Source of the DNA: Nitrospira sp.
GTDB taxonomy: Bacteria > Nitrospirota > Nitrospiria > Nitrospirales > Nitrospiraceae
DNA length: 64,000 nt
Assembly: GCA_016873435.1 (NCBI GenBank)
Contig: VGXF01000002.1
Span: 62,001-126,000, forward strand
Direction: 5' to 3'
Part shown: piece after piece, positions 25,877 through 35,592 of the stretch
How the letters are laid out: each line of letters begins with the position of its first letter
Position numbering within the stretch: the first letter of the stretch is position 1
Notes under the pieces: generated by a model
Seen by the model: only the letters and a program-made list of their open reading frames with translations
Databases searched by the model: none
What the model was told of the DNA's origin: nothing
Program-made: the position numbers and the translations under genes

Positions 25877-27225
25877 ACGGGGAGTTCGTTCCCAAACAAC
25901 GTCGTCACTGACGCGCGGGAGACGGCGAGGGGAATGAGGTCGCCGGGTTTTGCGCGCGAGCCCTTCTTGTCCCACACGACCGTCACGCTGTTGTCGGCTT
26001 TTCCCATCCATTGGTCCCTTGACCGCTTGGCGTCGCCTTCCACCAGGGCCACGACCGTTGTGCCGACCAGTTCTTGATTTTTCTTGAGCGCGATACCGGT
26101 CTGCATCTTTACCAGCCGTGTCACGCGGTCCGATTTAATCTCCTCCGGCACGTCGTCCGGATATTTTCTGGCCGCGATCGTATGTTTGCGTTCGGAATAT
26201 TTGAAGACGAAGGCGGCATGGAAGCCGACCTCTTGCATTGTGCGGCAGGTGTCCTGAAATTCGTCCTCGGTCTCGCCGCAGAATCCGCAGATGATGTCGG
26301 TCGTCAGGGCAATCTCGGCATGCCTTTTCCGGATGTCATGCACCAGTGCCAGATAGTCTTTCCGCGTGTAAGCGCGGCCCATGAGATCGAGAATTCGGTC
26401 GTTGCCCGATTGCAGCGGCAAGTGAATGTGCTTGCAGATTTTCGGATGGCCGGCCACGGCGTCCAGCAGAGCTGGCGGAAAATCCTTGGGATGTGGCGAC
26501 GTAAAGCGGACGCGTTCGATACCCGGTACGTCTGCTACCGCCAGCATGAGTTTGGCAAAGTCCCAGTTGTCGAGCCGGTAGGAATTGACGTTTTGTCCGA
26601 GCAGCGTGACCTGCTTATACCCGTGCGCCACCAGATGCTCGACCTCGCGGACAATGCCCTGCGGCTCGCGTGACCGCTCGCGCCCACGCGTGTAGGGGAC
26701 GACGCAGAAGCTGCAGAAGTTGTCGCAGCCCCGCATAACGGCCAGCCAGGCGTTCACGCCATCGGTACGCTCGGGCAGAATGTCGTCATAGGTTTCGTAC
26801 TCTGACAGGTCCACGGCTAGGCGGCGCTGTTTGAGGCCCTGCTCCTGGGTCTCGATCGCCTGCAAGAGCAGATCGGGTAGGCGGCGATAGGAATCGGGGC
26901 CGGCCAGTACGTCCACGAGCGGTTCCGTAGCCGTCAGTTCGTCTTTGAGATTCTGCGCCATGCAGCCCAGTACGCCGACCACGAGATGGCGCTGCCGCTT
27001 GAGCGCCCGCAGGCCGGCCAGATGAGTGTAGACCTTCGAGTGCGCGTTCTCGCGGATCGCGCAAGTGTTCATGAGGATGATGTCGGCCCGTTCGCGGTCA
27101 TCCGTAAAGATGAAGCCTTTCGCTTTCAGCAGCGAGCGGACGAGTTCGGTGTCGTACTCATTCATCTGGCAGCCGTAGGTTTCAATGTGGACGCGCCAGG
27201 CGCGGTCAATCTGGACGAGCGGCAT
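25873..27225 (-). CDS. miaB: tRNA-2-methylthio-N6-dimethylallyladenosine synthase MiaB
   Basis: A 450-residue methylthiotransferase that adds ms2 to i6A37 of tRNAs reading UNN codons. N-terminal UPF0004 domain cysteines occur in YGCQMNEYD, MNTCAIRENA and LGCMAQ (one auxiliary [4Fe-4S] cluster); the radical-SAM motif is RGCDNFCSFCVVPYTRG; a TRAM RNA-binding domain occupies the last 70 residues. Standard length. It follows a small lipoprotein gene by 2 bp and mtaB, its paralogue, in one probable operon. Confidence 0.96.
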   Translation of the reverse strand: MPLVQIDRAWRVHIETYGCQMNEYDTELVRSLLKAKGFIFTDDRERADIILMNTCAIRENAHSKVYTHLAGLRALKRQRHLVVGVLGCMAQNLKDELTATEPLVDVLAGPDSYRRLPDLLLQAIETQEQGLKQRRLAVDLSEYETYDDILPERTDGVNAWLAVMRGCDNFCSFCVVPYTRGRERSREPQGIVREVEHLVAHGYKQVTLLGQNVNSYRLDNWDFAKLMLAVADVPGIERVRFTSPHPKDFPPALLDAVAGHPKICKHIHLPLQSGNDRILDLMGRAYTRKDYLALVHDIRKRHAEIALTTDIICGFCGETEDEFQDTCRTMQEVGFHAAFVFKYSERKHTIAARKYPDDVPEEIKSDRVTRLVKMQTGIALKKNQELVGTTVVALVEGDAKRSRDQWMGKADNSVTVVWDKKGSRAKPGDLIPLAVSRASVTTLFGNELPV

Positions 27226-27227
27226 GA

Positions 27228-27584
27228 CTATCGTCTCTCCAAGACCCAGCGGGACGTGCCGGCTAAGCAGTCAATTGTGCCATCGGCCTTCAGTTCGCCG
27301 GTGAATTCACGCCAGGTGCCGTCCGCTAGCCGTTGCCTACCGCTAAAGCGCATGGTTTCATCCAATGCGAGCATCTCAAAGACGACATCCCCCTTGTGAA
27401 TCTCTGCACGGCTCGAGCGGATGGCTTTGCCATGCCGGCCATCGATGATGAACTCGTATCCAAGATGTGGACTGGTCCAGATCCCGTCGAGCGGTCCATC
27501 GATTGGCGGCGGCGGTCCGCCAGTTTGACAGGCGGCGGTCATAAGAAAGGCGGCAAGCAAACTGAGGCGAAGTGGTGCACTCAT
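27228..27584 (-). CDS. Small lipoprotein of unknown function
   Basis: A 118-residue protein with a lipoprotein signal (LLAAFLMTAACQTGG, lipid-bearing Cys near residue 19) and a mature part with beta-strand character (GIWTSPHLGYEFIIDGRHGKAIRSSRAEIHK; MRFSGRQRLADGTWREFTGEL), resembling a small lipocalin-like or DUF domain. It overlaps mtaB by 4 bp and sits 2 bp before miaB. The coupling to two tRNA-modifying enzymes is probably positional rather than functional. Confidence 0.65.
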   Translation of the reverse strand: MSAPLRLSLLAAFLMTAACQTGGPPPPIDGPLDGIWTSPHLGYEFIIDGRHGKAIRSSRAEIHKGDVVFEMLALDETMRFSGRQRLADGTWREFTGELKADGTIDCLAGTSRWVLERR

Positions 27585-28888
27585 GTCAATCTCCCGACGG
27601 CCAGGCCGTCCATGGCGCCCTCAATGGTTACCGGGCGCAGCGCATTCGTGAGATCATCGTTGGATGTCACGCCGACGCGCACATAATTGTTTGTGAAGCC
27701 GGTCCATCGGCCCTGGTCATCCTGCGATTCAAAGAGGACGCCGACCGTCTGCCCGACATGACGCTGATAGAAGGCGAGACGTTTAGCGCGGGACAGCTCG
27801 GCCAGCGTTTTATTGCGTCGGCGCCTGGTGGCCGACGGCACTCGATCGGCCATGCGCGCGGCGGCGGTGCCTGGCCGTTCCGAATAGGCGAAGACGTGCA
27901 GATACGAAAAGGGCAGATCAGTCACGGTGGTGAGCGTATTGGCGAAATGTGCATCGTTCTCGCCGGGGAAGCCCACCAGTATGTCGGTGCCGAGACAGAG
28001 ATCGGGCATCAGATGAAAGGCCTTCGTTACGAAGGCGGCATAGTCCTGCACCGTGTAGCGGCGGTTCATGTTCAGTAAGACTTCGTCGCTGCCGCTCTGC
28101 AGCGGTAGATGGAGGTGACGACAGAGCTTGCTTGATACGGCCATGTGCTCCAGCAGGTCGTCCGAGACCGTCGTCGGTTCGATGGACGAGATGCGGATAC
28201 GGTCCAGTCCCTCGAGGGATTCCATCTGCTTGATGAGATCGAGCAGCGATCGGCCTGCCGGTTTGTATTGCCCGATGTTAACGCCGGTCAGCACAAGCTC
28301 GCGGTGGCCGCGCGAGACCAGTGCCTCCGCTTCGCGAATTGTGTTGTCCCACACGCGGCTGCGTTCATGCCCGCGGGCGAAGGGGATAAGGCAGAAAGAG
28401 CACATGAAGTTGCAGCCGTCCTGAATTTTCAGATTGGCGCGCGTGGCAGCGGAGCCCCCGACGCCATCAATTGAAAAATCCTCGCAGTCCAGCCTTTTGG
28501 TGTGGAGCAGAGTCGGCGCGGGCTGCTTGGCCAACGCCGACGGAGCGGGTAGGTAGGCCGGGAGTGACATCTTATATTGGTTGCCGAGAATGAGATCCAC
28601 GCCGGACAAGTGCCGAAGCGATTCGACGCCGGTCTGTGCGTAGCAGCCAGTCACGGCGACGAAGGCCTGGGGCGAATGGCGTAGGGTCTTGCGGATTTCA
28701 TAACGGCACATCCGTTCCGCTTCGTCGGTCACCGTGCAGGTGTTAAGTACCAGCAAATCGGTCGGCTGGCCATAGTCCACAATCTCATAGCCGTTTGTTT
28801 GCAGGCGGTCGGCGAGCAGCGCCGTTTCCGACTGGTTGAGCCGGCAGCCGAGTGTGTGTAGCGAGGCCCGGGGACGTCCGTTCTGCAT
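27581..28888 (-). CDS. mtaB: tRNA t6A37 methylthiotransferase MtaB
   Basis: A 435-residue methylthiotransferase that converts t6A37 to ms2t6A37 in tRNAs reading ANN codons. LGCRLNQSE, LNTCTVTDEAE and TGCYAQTG carry the N-terminal cluster cysteines; DGCNFMCSFCLIPFARG is the radical-SAM motif; the C-terminal TRAM domain follows. NQSE and NTCTVT distinguish MtaB from MiaB (NEYD, NTCAIR). It leads the mtaB-lipoprotein-miaB operon. Confidence 0.93.
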   Translation of the reverse strand: MQNGRPRASLHTLGCRLNQSETALLADRLQTNGYEIVDYGQPTDLLVLNTCTVTDEAERMCRYEIRKTLRHSPQAFVAVTGCYAQTGVESLRHLSGVDLILGNQYKMSLPAYLPAPSALAKQPAPTLLHTKRLDCEDFSIDGVGGSAATRANLKIQDGCNFMCSFCLIPFARGHERSRVWDNTIREAEALVSRGHRELVLTGVNIGQYKPAGRSLLDLIKQMESLEGLDRIRISSIEPTTVSDDLLEHMAVSSKLCRHLHLPLQSGSDEVLLNMNRRYTVQDYAAFVTKAFHLMPDLCLGTDILVGFPGENDAHFANTLTTVTDLPFSYLHVFAYSERPGTAAARMADRVPSATRRRRNKTLAELSRAKRLAFYQRHVGQTVGVLFESQDDQGRWTGFTNNYVRVGVTSNDDLTNALRPVTIEGAMDGLAVGRLT

Positions 28889-28993
28889 CGTGGTCGATTA
28901 TACGGAGTCGGGCGCGTGGACGGCAAGGAGGGGCTGTGTTAGGATAGCCCCGCGTGTTGCCTGTCTTGCCGGTTCCATGCTGAAGGGAACGGT

Positions 28994-29401
28994 ATGGTGA
29001 GCGTCAGAATCGGGGTTGTTGGCGCCTGCCTGCTGCTCTCGTTATCCACTTTTCCCGCTCTTGCCTCGAAAGACAGTCTGCCCGTTGAGCCGGATCCAGG
29101 CCTGCGCATAGACGAAATCTACGATCATGAAGCGCGCCTGTTCATCATGCTCTATTCGCTGAAGGGGGACGGCACGGTGGACTACATCACCGGCCGTTCC
29201 GTCATGGAACATGCGCGGAGCGCCTACGGCAATCCGGTCTACTACACTGAGCCGCACCCGCTCTTCTATTGGTGGAACCACACGATGTGGAATGATCCGC
29301 AGATGGACGGAGTCAACGGTAACGAGCGGGTCTATCAGGAAAACATCGACTTCGATCTCTCCCGCTACAAGCCCTGCTCCTTCAACGGACAGGCCTGCTA
29401 G
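28994..29401 (+). CDS. Secreted protein of unknown function
   Basis: A 135-residue protein with a clear signal peptide (residues 1-25, ...LLLSLSTFPALA, cut before SKDSLP). The mature part is acidic and aromatic: EARLFIMLYSLKGDGTVDYITGR, HPLFYWWNHTMWNDP, and a C-terminal CSFNGQAC that could form a disulfide. I recognise no family. AAGGGAAC precedes the ATG. It is followed after 3 bp by the AmpG-like permease. Confidence 0.65.
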   Translation: MVSVRIGVVGACLLLSLSTFPALASKDSLPVEPDPGLRIDEIYDHEARLFIMLYSLKGDGTVDYITGRSVMEHARSAYGNPVYYTEPHPLFYWWNHTMWNDPQMDGVNGNERVYQENIDFDLSRYKPCSFNGQAC

Positions 29402-29404
29402 CGC

Positions 29405-30628
29405 GTGAACGCTCCAAACGCGCTCGCGAGTCTCGCCAACCGCCGTCTCGGCGTCATGCTGCCACTGGGGTTTGCCTCCGGCCTGCCACTGGCATTGACG
29501 GCCGGGACGCTGCAAGCCTGGCTTTCGGATGCCAAGGTAGATCTCTCCACGATCGGCTGGTTTGGATTCGTCGGGCTGCCCTACGCGCTGAAATTTCTCT
29601 GGGCGCCGCTGATGGACCGGTTCACGCTGCCGTGGCTGGGACGGCGGCGAGGCTGGATGCTAGCGACACAGACGGCGCTCATTATCGGCGTGGCGGCGAT
29701 GGCGCTGACGGATCCGCACGACCTGCTGCCGCTGTTGGGTGTTCTTGCCCTGCTCGTAGCTTTTCTTTCTGCATCGCAGGATATCGTGTTCGACGCCTAT
29801 CGGGCAGATCTGCTGCATTTGGAGGAACGGGGGCTCGGGGCGGCGATCTGGGTAGCTGGTTATCGCATTGGGCTGTTAGCGGCGGGATCAGCCGCGCTCT
29901 TCATCGCGCATGCGTATGGGTGGCCGGGGGCCTATCTCGCGATGGCCGGTTTGATGATCGTCGGCCTCACAGCCATTCTCGTTTCTCAGGAGCCGGAGGC
30001 GCCGCCTTTGCTGCCGGCCACGATGGGCGAGGCCGTGTGGGGACCGCTGAAAGAATTCTTTGCCCGGCCGACCGCAGTCGCACTCATCGGGCTGATCCTG
30101 CTCTACAAGCTCGGCGACGCGTTTGCTGCCTCGTTAACCACACCGTTTCTGATGCAAGGCTTGGGTTTTGAGAAGACCGACGTGGGAGCGGCGCGTGGAA
30201 TCGGTCTGGGCGCGACTATTCTGGGTGCCGTGATCGGCGGAGCAATGATGACACGGTGGAGTTTACCGACGTCGCTGTTGATCTTCGGCGTCGGACAGGC
30301 CCTGTCCAATCTGGCATTTGTGGTGCTAGCGCTGGCCGGACCGCGCTACGATCTGCTGATGGTTTCGGTCGTGATCGAGAGCCTGACCGGAGGGATGGGC
30401 ACGGCCGCCTTCGTAGCGCTGGTGATGTCGCTGTGCGACCACCGGTTCACCGCAACGCAATTCGCGCTGCTTACGTCGCTGGAGTCGCTCAACCGTATCT
30501 GGCTGGGCGTGCCAGCTGCGAAACTGGTGGCCGTGCTAGATTGGGGCGCCTTTTTCTTCCTGACAGTCCTGGCTTCGTTGCCGGGTCTCTGGATCGTCTG
30601 GCGGCTTCGTCGTCAGTTAGCAGCCTGA
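29405..30628 (+). CDS. AmpG-like MFS permease
   Basis: A 407-residue major-facilitator protein with about 12 hydrophobic segments. The opening LPLGFASGLPLALTAGTLQAWL, followed by IGWFGFVGLPYALKFLWAPLMDRF and GRRRGWML, matches AmpG, the inner-membrane importer of muropeptides during cell-wall recycling. Start is GTG at 29405, 3 bp after the secreted-protein stop. Substrate is inferred by family; no ampD or nagZ gene lies nearby. Confidence 0.82.
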   Translation: MNAPNALASLANRRLGVMLPLGFASGLPLALTAGTLQAWLSDAKVDLSTIGWFGFVGLPYALKFLWAPLMDRFTLPWLGRRRGWMLATQTALIIGVAAMALTDPHDLLPLLGVLALLVAFLSASQDIVFDAYRADLLHLEERGLGAAIWVAGYRIGLLAAGSAALFIAHAYGWPGAYLAMAGLMIVGLTAILVSQEPEAPPLLPATMGEAVWGPLKEFFARPTAVALIGLILLYKLGDAFAASLTTPFLMQGLGFEKTDVGAARGIGLGATILGAVIGGAMMTRWSLPTSLLIFGVGQALSNLAFVVLALAGPRYDLLMVSVVIESLTGGMGTAAFVALVMSLCDHRFTATQFALLTSLESLNRIWLGVPAAKLVAVLDWGAFFFLTVLASLPGLWIVWRLRRQLAA

Positions 30629-30637
30629 GTGTCTTCG

Positions 30638-30931
30638 TCAGGCCTTCCGCTGCATGAACAGAATATAGGCTGCCAGTGTTGGCAGGGGCGCGAAGAGGAA
30701 CGGCATCAGCCAGACCCAGACGGCAGCCTGCTGCCCGCGCACGTTGGCCTGGGCGAGCATCCAGATAAACACCCAGACCACTAGCCCGACGTAGTTCAGG
30801 GTGATCCAGAAGGTCGTATGGCTTCCTAGATGGCTAGCCGCTGTGCCTGGTTCTTCGAGCGAGAAGACCGCGATCATGACAGCGAACGCGGCTAGCAGAC
30901 CGAGCGCGATCTTTTTATTCCAGACTAACAT
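30638..30931 (-). CDS. Small membrane protein
   Basis: A 97-residue protein with three predicted transmembrane helices (about residues 7-24, 40-60 and 70-90), starting MLVWNKKIALGLLAAFAVM and ending LFMQRKA. I chose the ATG at 30931, preceded by AAAAGGGGG; the open frame upstream to 31063 is not needed. It converges on the AmpG-like gene. Unknown function. Confidence 0.6.
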   Translation of the reverse strand: MLVWNKKIALGLLAAFAVMIAVFSLEEPGTAASHLGSHTTFWITLNYVGLVVWVFIWMLAQANVRGQQAAVWVWLMPFLFAPLPTLAAYILFMQRKA

Positions 30932-31113
30932 GACGGCCCCCTTTTGACGTGGTGTGTGGACGATGCGTTGCACGATAGGCAAGCGATGCGCGATTGTCAA
31001 CGCATCTTGCCCCTGAGCGGATGCGCGCATGCTTAAGCTCGGACAATTTGTTCCTGCCCTCAAATATTAGCGTTTATGTCCCCAGCGCGCAGACTCTCAC
31101 AGGCCCATTTGGC

Positions 31114-31196
31114 TGTGAATAAGTCAGGCAAATGCACACATTTGTCAGCACCAGAGCGGGAATACGGTTATTCACAGGAATTTCTATCTATTCACA
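31114..31196. promoter_or_regulatory. DnaA-box cluster upstream of nrdJ
   Basis: TGTGAATAA (31114-31122, minus-strand TTATTCACA), TTATTCACA (31168-31176) and CTATTCACA (31188-31196). The first two are exact DnaA boxes, the third differs at one position. The last two are 20 bp apart, on the same helical face. AAATGCACA at 31130-31138 is a poorer match (7 of 9). Confidence 0.55.
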
Positions 31197-31201
31197 CATA
31201 A

Positions 31202-31217
31202 CCACAATATGTAGTGT
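31202..31217 (+). promoter_or_regulatory. NrdR box
   Basis: CCACAATATGTAGTGT matches the NrdR consensus ACACWATATATWGTGT at 14 of 16 positions and lies 9 bp before the -35 hexamer. NrdR boxes are usually paired; a second site at the normal 31-32 bp spacing is not clear here. Confidence 0.65.
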
Positions 31218-31226
31218 AATTTTGTC

Positions 31227-31255
31227 TTGACAGGCCCCACATTTATGACTATAGT
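31227..31255 (+). promoter_or_regulatory. nrdJ promoter
   Basis: A perfect TTGACA (31227-31232), 17-bp spacer, and TATAGT (31250-31255). With NrdR and DnaA sites directly upstream, this is the natural control point for nrdJ. Confidence 0.7.
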
Positions 31256-31512
31256 CCGCGGCAGTTCATACCTTCCGGCTGGACGAGTCTCTTATTTATG
31301 GAGCAGGCAACCGCAAAAGGTTTTGGGGGTCGCGGGAAGCTCCACAGGGAAAATTCAGCCAGACAGTATTCCTCAGCATTTTCAATCGTATAAGCGGGTT
31401 TCAGAATATGGTATCCGTTCTTTTTATCTTTGCTCTCCCCTATGCAGATAAGCGATGCCTTTGGCAAAATACATTGGCCGATTCCCGTAGTCGCGGGTGA
31501 AGGAGGCATACG

Positions 31513-34500
31513 GTGAGGATTGAACGTCGGTTTACACGCAAAGGACAGGGGCCCTACGACGGGATCAAGTTCGCCAAGCGGTCCTCAGAAATCAGGAACC
31601 CCGACGGCTCTGTTGTCTTCAAGCTCGACAATATCGAAGTGCCGGAGTCGTGGACCCAGCTGGCCATCGACATCCTGGCGCAGAAGTATTTCCGCAAGGC
31701 CGGTATTCCCCAGCAGGGGCCTGACGGCAAGCCGCTGACCAAGGATGGCAAGCCGGTGACGGGCGGGGAGCGCGATGCGCTGCAGGTGTTCCACCGCCTG
31801 GCGGGCTGCTGGACGCACTGGGGCAAGACGCATGGGTACTTCAATACGAAGGAAGATGCGACGGCCTACTACGACGAGATGTGCCACATGCTGGCCCGTC
31901 AGATGGGAGCACCGAATTCCCCCCAGTGGTTCAACACGGGTCTACACTTCGCCTACGACCTTTCGGGGCCGGCGCAGGGCCACTATTATGTGGATCCGAA
32001 ATCCAAGCACATGACCAAGGCGTCCAACACCTACGAGCACCCGCAGCCCCACGCCTGTTTTATTCAGTCCGTCGAGGACGATCTGGTCAACGACGGCGGG
32101 ATCATGGATCTCTGGACCCGAGAGGCGCGGCTGTTTAAGTACGGATCAGGCACGGGGACGAATTTTTCCAGACTGCGCGGGGACAACGAGCCGCTGTCGG
32201 GTGGCGGGCGGTCCTCCGGCCTCATGTCGTTTTTGCGGATTGGCGACCGCGCGGCCGGTGCGATCAAGTCAGGCGGGACCACCAGACGTGCGGCCAAGAT
32301 GGTCTGCCTCGATCTGGACCACCCTGATATCGAGGAATTCATCGACTGGAAGGTGATCGAGGAGCAGAAGGTCGCCGCTATGGTGGCCGGCTCCAAGATC
32401 TGCGCGCAGCGCCTGAATGCAGTGCTGAAGGCCTGCCATGTGCCGGACGGCGCCGGCGGCACGAAGGTAGAAACGGATTTGCAGAAAAATCCCGTGCTCA
32501 AGGACGCCATGCGCGAGGCGCGGAAGGCCCATGTGCCGGAAGCCTACGTCCAGCGGATGTTCAGCTACGCGCAAGAAGGCTTTACGCACTTTGCCTTTCA
32601 TGAATACGACGTCAACTGGGACGGCAAGGCCTACCAGACGGTGTCCGGGCAGAATTCGAACAACAGCATCCGCATTCCCAACGGGTTTTTTGAGGCCTTG
32701 GAAAAAGATGGTGACTGGGAGCTCAAGCGGCGCACGGACGGAAAGGTCGTCAAAAAACTCAAGGCGCGCGAATTGTGGGACAAAATCTCCTGGGCGGCCT
32801 GGACCTGTGCGGATCCCGGCACGCAGTATGATACGACGATCAACGAGTGGCACACCTGTCCGGAGGACGGCCGTATCAATGCGTCTAATCCGTGCAGCGA
32901 GTACATGTTTCTAGACGACACGGCCTGCAACCTGGCGTCCCTGAATCTGGTGCAGTTCTACTCGGCAGACGGCAGGTTTAATCTCGAGGATTACCGCCAC
33001 GCCGTGCGGCTCTGGACGATCACGCTAGAGATCAGCGTGCTCATGGCCTCCTTTCCAAGCAAGCCGATCGCGCAGAAGAGTTTCATTTTCCGAACGCTAG
33101 GGCTGGGCTACGCCAACCTCGGCACCGTGCTCATGCGGCAGGGCATTCCCTACGACTCGCCTAAGGCGCTGGCCATCTGCGGCGCGCTCACGGCGATTCT
33201 CACCGGCGAGTCCTATGCGACGTCGGCCGAGATGGCGGCCGAATTGGGCGCCTTTGACGGCTACGCGAGGAATCGCGATCACATGCTGCGGGTCATCCGC
33301 AATCATCGCCGCGCGGCTTATAATGCGGCCCCTGAGGAATACGAGGGCCTGACGGTCAGGCCGATGGGGATCCATCCCGAGCACTGCCCCCCGGAGCTGC
33401 TGCTCGGCGCGCGACGGTCCTGGGACCGGGCGCTCGAACTGGGCACGGCCTACGGCTACCGCAACGCGCAGACGACCTGCATCGCGCCGACCGGCACGAT
33501 CGGACTGGTGATGGACTGCGACACCACTGGTATCGAACCGGATTTCGCGCTGGTCAAGTTCAAGAAGCTGGCGGGCGGGGGCTACTTCAAGATTGTCAAC
33601 CAGAGCCTGCCGCCGGCGCTGCAGACGCTCGGCTTCGGCGAGTCGCAGATTCAGGAGATCGTGACTTATTGCACCGGCCGCCGGACGCTCAAGGGCGCGC
33701 CGTTTATCAACCACGAAACACTGCAGGCCAAGGGATTCAACGGGGCGGCGCTGGACTGCTTGGAAACGGGGCTCTGGCAGGCGTTTGAAATCCAGTTCGC
33801 GTTCAACAAGTACACGCTCGGGGAGGAGTTCTGCAAGGAGAAGCTCGGTTTTGCCAACGAGCAGTTAAACGATCCGTCTTTCAACATGCTCAAGGCACTC
33901 GGCTTTACGCAGGAGCAGATCATGGCGGCCAATGATTACTGCTGCGGCACCATGACGGTGGAGGGCGCGCCGCATTTGAAGTCCGAGCATCTGCCGGTGT
34001 TCGATTGCGCCAACCGGTGCGGCCGGACCGGCCAGCGGTATATTGCCGTGGACGCCCACATCCGGATGATGGCTGCCGCGCAGCCCTTCATCAGCGGCGC
34101 AATCAGCAAGACAATCAACATGCCGGCCGACGCCACGGTGCAGGAAGTCAAGGACTCGTACTTGCTCGCGTGGCGCCTCATGAACAAGGCCGTAGCGCTC
34201 TACCGCGACGGCTCTAAACTCAGCCAGCCGCTCAACGCCATGTCGGAACGGGGCGAGGCCGTCGAGAGCGGCGACGTCGTCAAGGTCGCTGAAAAGATCG
34301 CCGAGCGGGTCATGATCCGCTACATCGGGCGGCGGCGCCGGATGCCGGAGCGGCGGAGCGGGTACACGCAGAAGGCCATTGTTGGCGGGCATAAGATCTA
34401 CCTCCGTACCGGCGAGTACGGCGACGGCACACTTGGGGAAATCTTTCTCGATATGCACAAGGAGGGGGCGGCGTTCCGCAGCCTCATGAACTGCTTTGCC

Positions 34501-35058
34501 ATCGCGATCTCGCTGGGCCTGCAGCATGGCGTGCCGCTCGAGGAGTATGTCGAGGCCTTCGTGTTCACACGGTTCGAGCCGAACGGGCCAGTGAAACTCA
34601 ACGACCGGATCAAGATGTCCACCTCGATCATCGACTACATCTTCCGCGAATTGGCGATCACCTATCTGGACCGCGGGGACCTCGCACAGGTGAAGGAAGA
34701 GGACCTGCGTATGGATTCGATGAAGAAGGACGAGCAGGACCCTGAATGCACGGACGCGGAGGAGGCCGATCCCGAGTCGCTGGCGGCGCTGGCTATCAGC
34801 ACAGACCGGATTCCCTCGCGCGGCGACAAGGGGAACGGCAACGGAGGAACAGCGGCCGGAGTCGCCCGTATGGAGATGACGCATACGATGCGCGAGACCG
34901 TCACACTGACGGCCACGGCGGTGCAGTCTCAGCGGCAGACGGCCCGGCTCAAGGGCTACGAGGGCGATCCGTGCACGGAATGCAAACAGTTTACGATGGT
35001 GCGCAATGGCACGTGCCTCAAGTGCGAGACGTGCGGCGCCACCAGCGGGTGCTCGTAA
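31513..35058 (+). CDS. nrdJ: Adenosylcobalamin-dependent ribonucleotide reductase NrdJ
   Basis: A 1,181-residue class II ribonucleotide reductase, making deoxyribonucleotides from ribonucleotides with or without oxygen using adenosylcobalamin. The thiol pair and radical site are seen in [12 protein letters not shown] and [28 protein letters not shown] (given in part: [15 protein letters not shown]) is typical of long class II enzymes. The C-terminus has a TSCPD-like region (about 930-1060) and a cysteine-rich tail ([20 protein letters not shown]) that probably relays reducing power or binds zinc. Start is GTG at 31513, preceded by GGAGG at the right distance. It shares a B12 need with MetH upstream. 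Confidence 0.96.
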   Translation: MRIERRFTRKGQGPYDGIKFAKRSSEIRNPDGSVVFKLDNIEVPESWTQLAIDILAQKYFRKAGIPQQGPDGKPLTKDGKPVTGGERDALQVFHRLAGCWTHWGKTHGYFNTKEDATAYYDEMCHMLARQMGAPNSPQWFNTGLHFAYDLSGPAQGHYYVDPKSKHMTKASNTYEHPQPHACFIQSVEDDLVNDGGIMDLWTREARLFKYGSGTGTNFSRLRGDNEPLSGGGRSSGLMSFLRIGDRAAGAIKSGGTTRRAAKMVCLDLDHPDIEEFIDWKVIEEQKVAAMVAGSKICAQRLNAVLKACHVPDGAGGTKVETDLQKNPVLKDAMREARKAHVPEAYVQRMFSYAQEGFTHFAFHEYDVNWDGKAYQTVSGQNSNNSIRIPNGFFEALEKDGDWELKRRTDGKVVKKLKARELWDKISWAAWTCADPGTQYDTTINEWHTCPEDGRINASNPCSEYMFLDDTACNLASLNLVQFYSADGRFNLEDYRHAVRLWTITLEISVLMASFPSKPIAQKSFIFRTLGLGYANLGTVLMRQGIPYDSPKALAICGALTAILTGESYATSAEMAAELGAFDGYARNRDHMLRVIRNHRRAAYNAAPEEYEGLTVRPMGIHPEHCPPELLLGARRSWDRALELGTAYGYRNAQTTCIAPTGTIGLVMDCDTTGIEPDFALVKFKKLAGGGYFKIVNQSLPPALQTLGFGESQIQEIVTYCTGRRTLKGAPFINHETLQAKGFNGAALDCLETGLWQAFEIQFAFNKYTLGEEFCKEKLGFANEQLNDPSFNMLKALGFTQEQIMAANDYCCGTMTVEGAPHLKSEHLPVFDCANRCGRTGQRYIAVDAHIRMMAAAQPFISGAISKTINMPADATVQEVKDSYLLAWRLMNKAVALYRDGSKLSQPLNAMSERGEAVESGDVVKVAEKIAERVMIRYIGRRRRMPERRSGYTQKAIVGGHKIYLRTGEYGDGTLGEIFLDMHKEGAAFRSLMNCFAIAISLGLQHGVPLEEYVEAFVFTRFEPNGPVKLNDRIKMSTSIIDYIFRELAITYLDRGDLAQVKEEDLRMDSMKKDEQDPECTDAEEADPESLAALAISTDRIPSRGDKGNGNGGTAAGVARMEMTHTMRETVTLTATAVQSQRQTARLKGYEGDPCTECKQFTMVRNGTCLKCETCGATSGCS

Positions 35059-35113
35059 CCAGCACGGGCGGGGCGGGTGAGCATGATCCTGGCGCAGCAT
35101 CGGCACGGATTCC

Positions 35114-35488
35114 GTGCATGGCCAGGGCGTGAATCTGGTGGCGCAGCGTGGGGCTCAGTTTAGGCAGTGCCCGATCACGATCAATTCGGACGCGGCGCGG
35201 GCCCGATGGACCCAGTGGGATCGGAGCTGTCCGGACATCGTCGATGGGACCGTCACGGGTGGCAAAAACAAGGTCGAAGGGATGGCGGAGGTGGAACCAG
35301 ATGAATCACTCTCGGAAGCAAGGACGGGCGGGCAGGGGTAGGACGACGCAAGTCTGGGCGTGCCGCTCGTCATTTTCGTGCCCAAGGGCCAGCGGACGGC
35401 GGCGCAGCAAATGGCACTCCGGTCGAAGATGACCCTTGCCGCCGTCTACGACTATGCTTTTTTAAACGGAGCCTTCCAGTTGTCGTGA
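35114..35488 (+). pseudogene. Interrupted ORF (in-frame TAG) of unknown family
   Basis: A single frame from GTG 35114 reads 75 codons, meets TAG at 35339-35341, then continues for 48 more codons to TGA at 35486-35488. Both halves look coding (QCPITINSDAARARWTQWDR before; VPLVIFVPKGQRTAAQQMAL and VYDYAFLNGAFQ after). I do not recognise the family. This could be a decayed gene, a sequencing error, or two unrelated short ORFs. A terminator follows at 35526. Confidence 0.35.
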
Positions 35489-35525
35489 GACCGGGCGCCT
35501 GCGGCGCGTGATGGGGGAACACGAG

Positions 35526-35558
35526 CGGGGGTGCGGTTCATGGCCGCATCCCCGTTTT
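35526..35558 (+). terminator. Intrinsic terminator
   Basis: CGGGGGTGCGG (35526-35536) pairs with CCGCATCCCCG (35544-35554), 11 bp with one G-T pair and a 7-nt loop, followed by TTTT (35555-35558). It would end the nrdJ transcript. Confidence 0.75.
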
Positions 35559-35592
35559 GTTAGGAGCGGGCCAATCAGAGTATAATCGGGCA

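Larger units (their letters stand above)
30932..31512. other. Regulatory spacer upstream of nrdJ
   Basis: About 580 bp with no supported gene. It holds the divergent start of the small membrane gene, a DnaA-box group (31114-31196), a NrdR box (31202-31217), a sigma-70 promoter (31227-31255) and a leader of about 250 nt before nrdJ. I could not recognise a riboswitch in this leader. Confidence 0.6.

Noticed and set aside
31114-31196. Chromosomal origin (oriC)
   Set aside because: Only two exact DnaA boxes and no dnaA, dnaN or other origin-linked gene nearby; a promoter role for nrdJ fits better.
33865-35106. Long minus-strand ORF (413 codons) inside nrdJ; similar long frames inside metH (6052-6924, 7246-8115) and the CNNM gene (37307-38218)
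   Set aside because: They are antisense to strong, motif-verified genes, rich in His/Arg/Leu as expected from GC-rich complement frames, and show no family motif.
35339-35341. TAG read as pyrrolysine
   Set aside because: No pyl genes in view and no reason to expect pyrrolysine in this lineage; a decayed or mis-sequenced gene is simpler.
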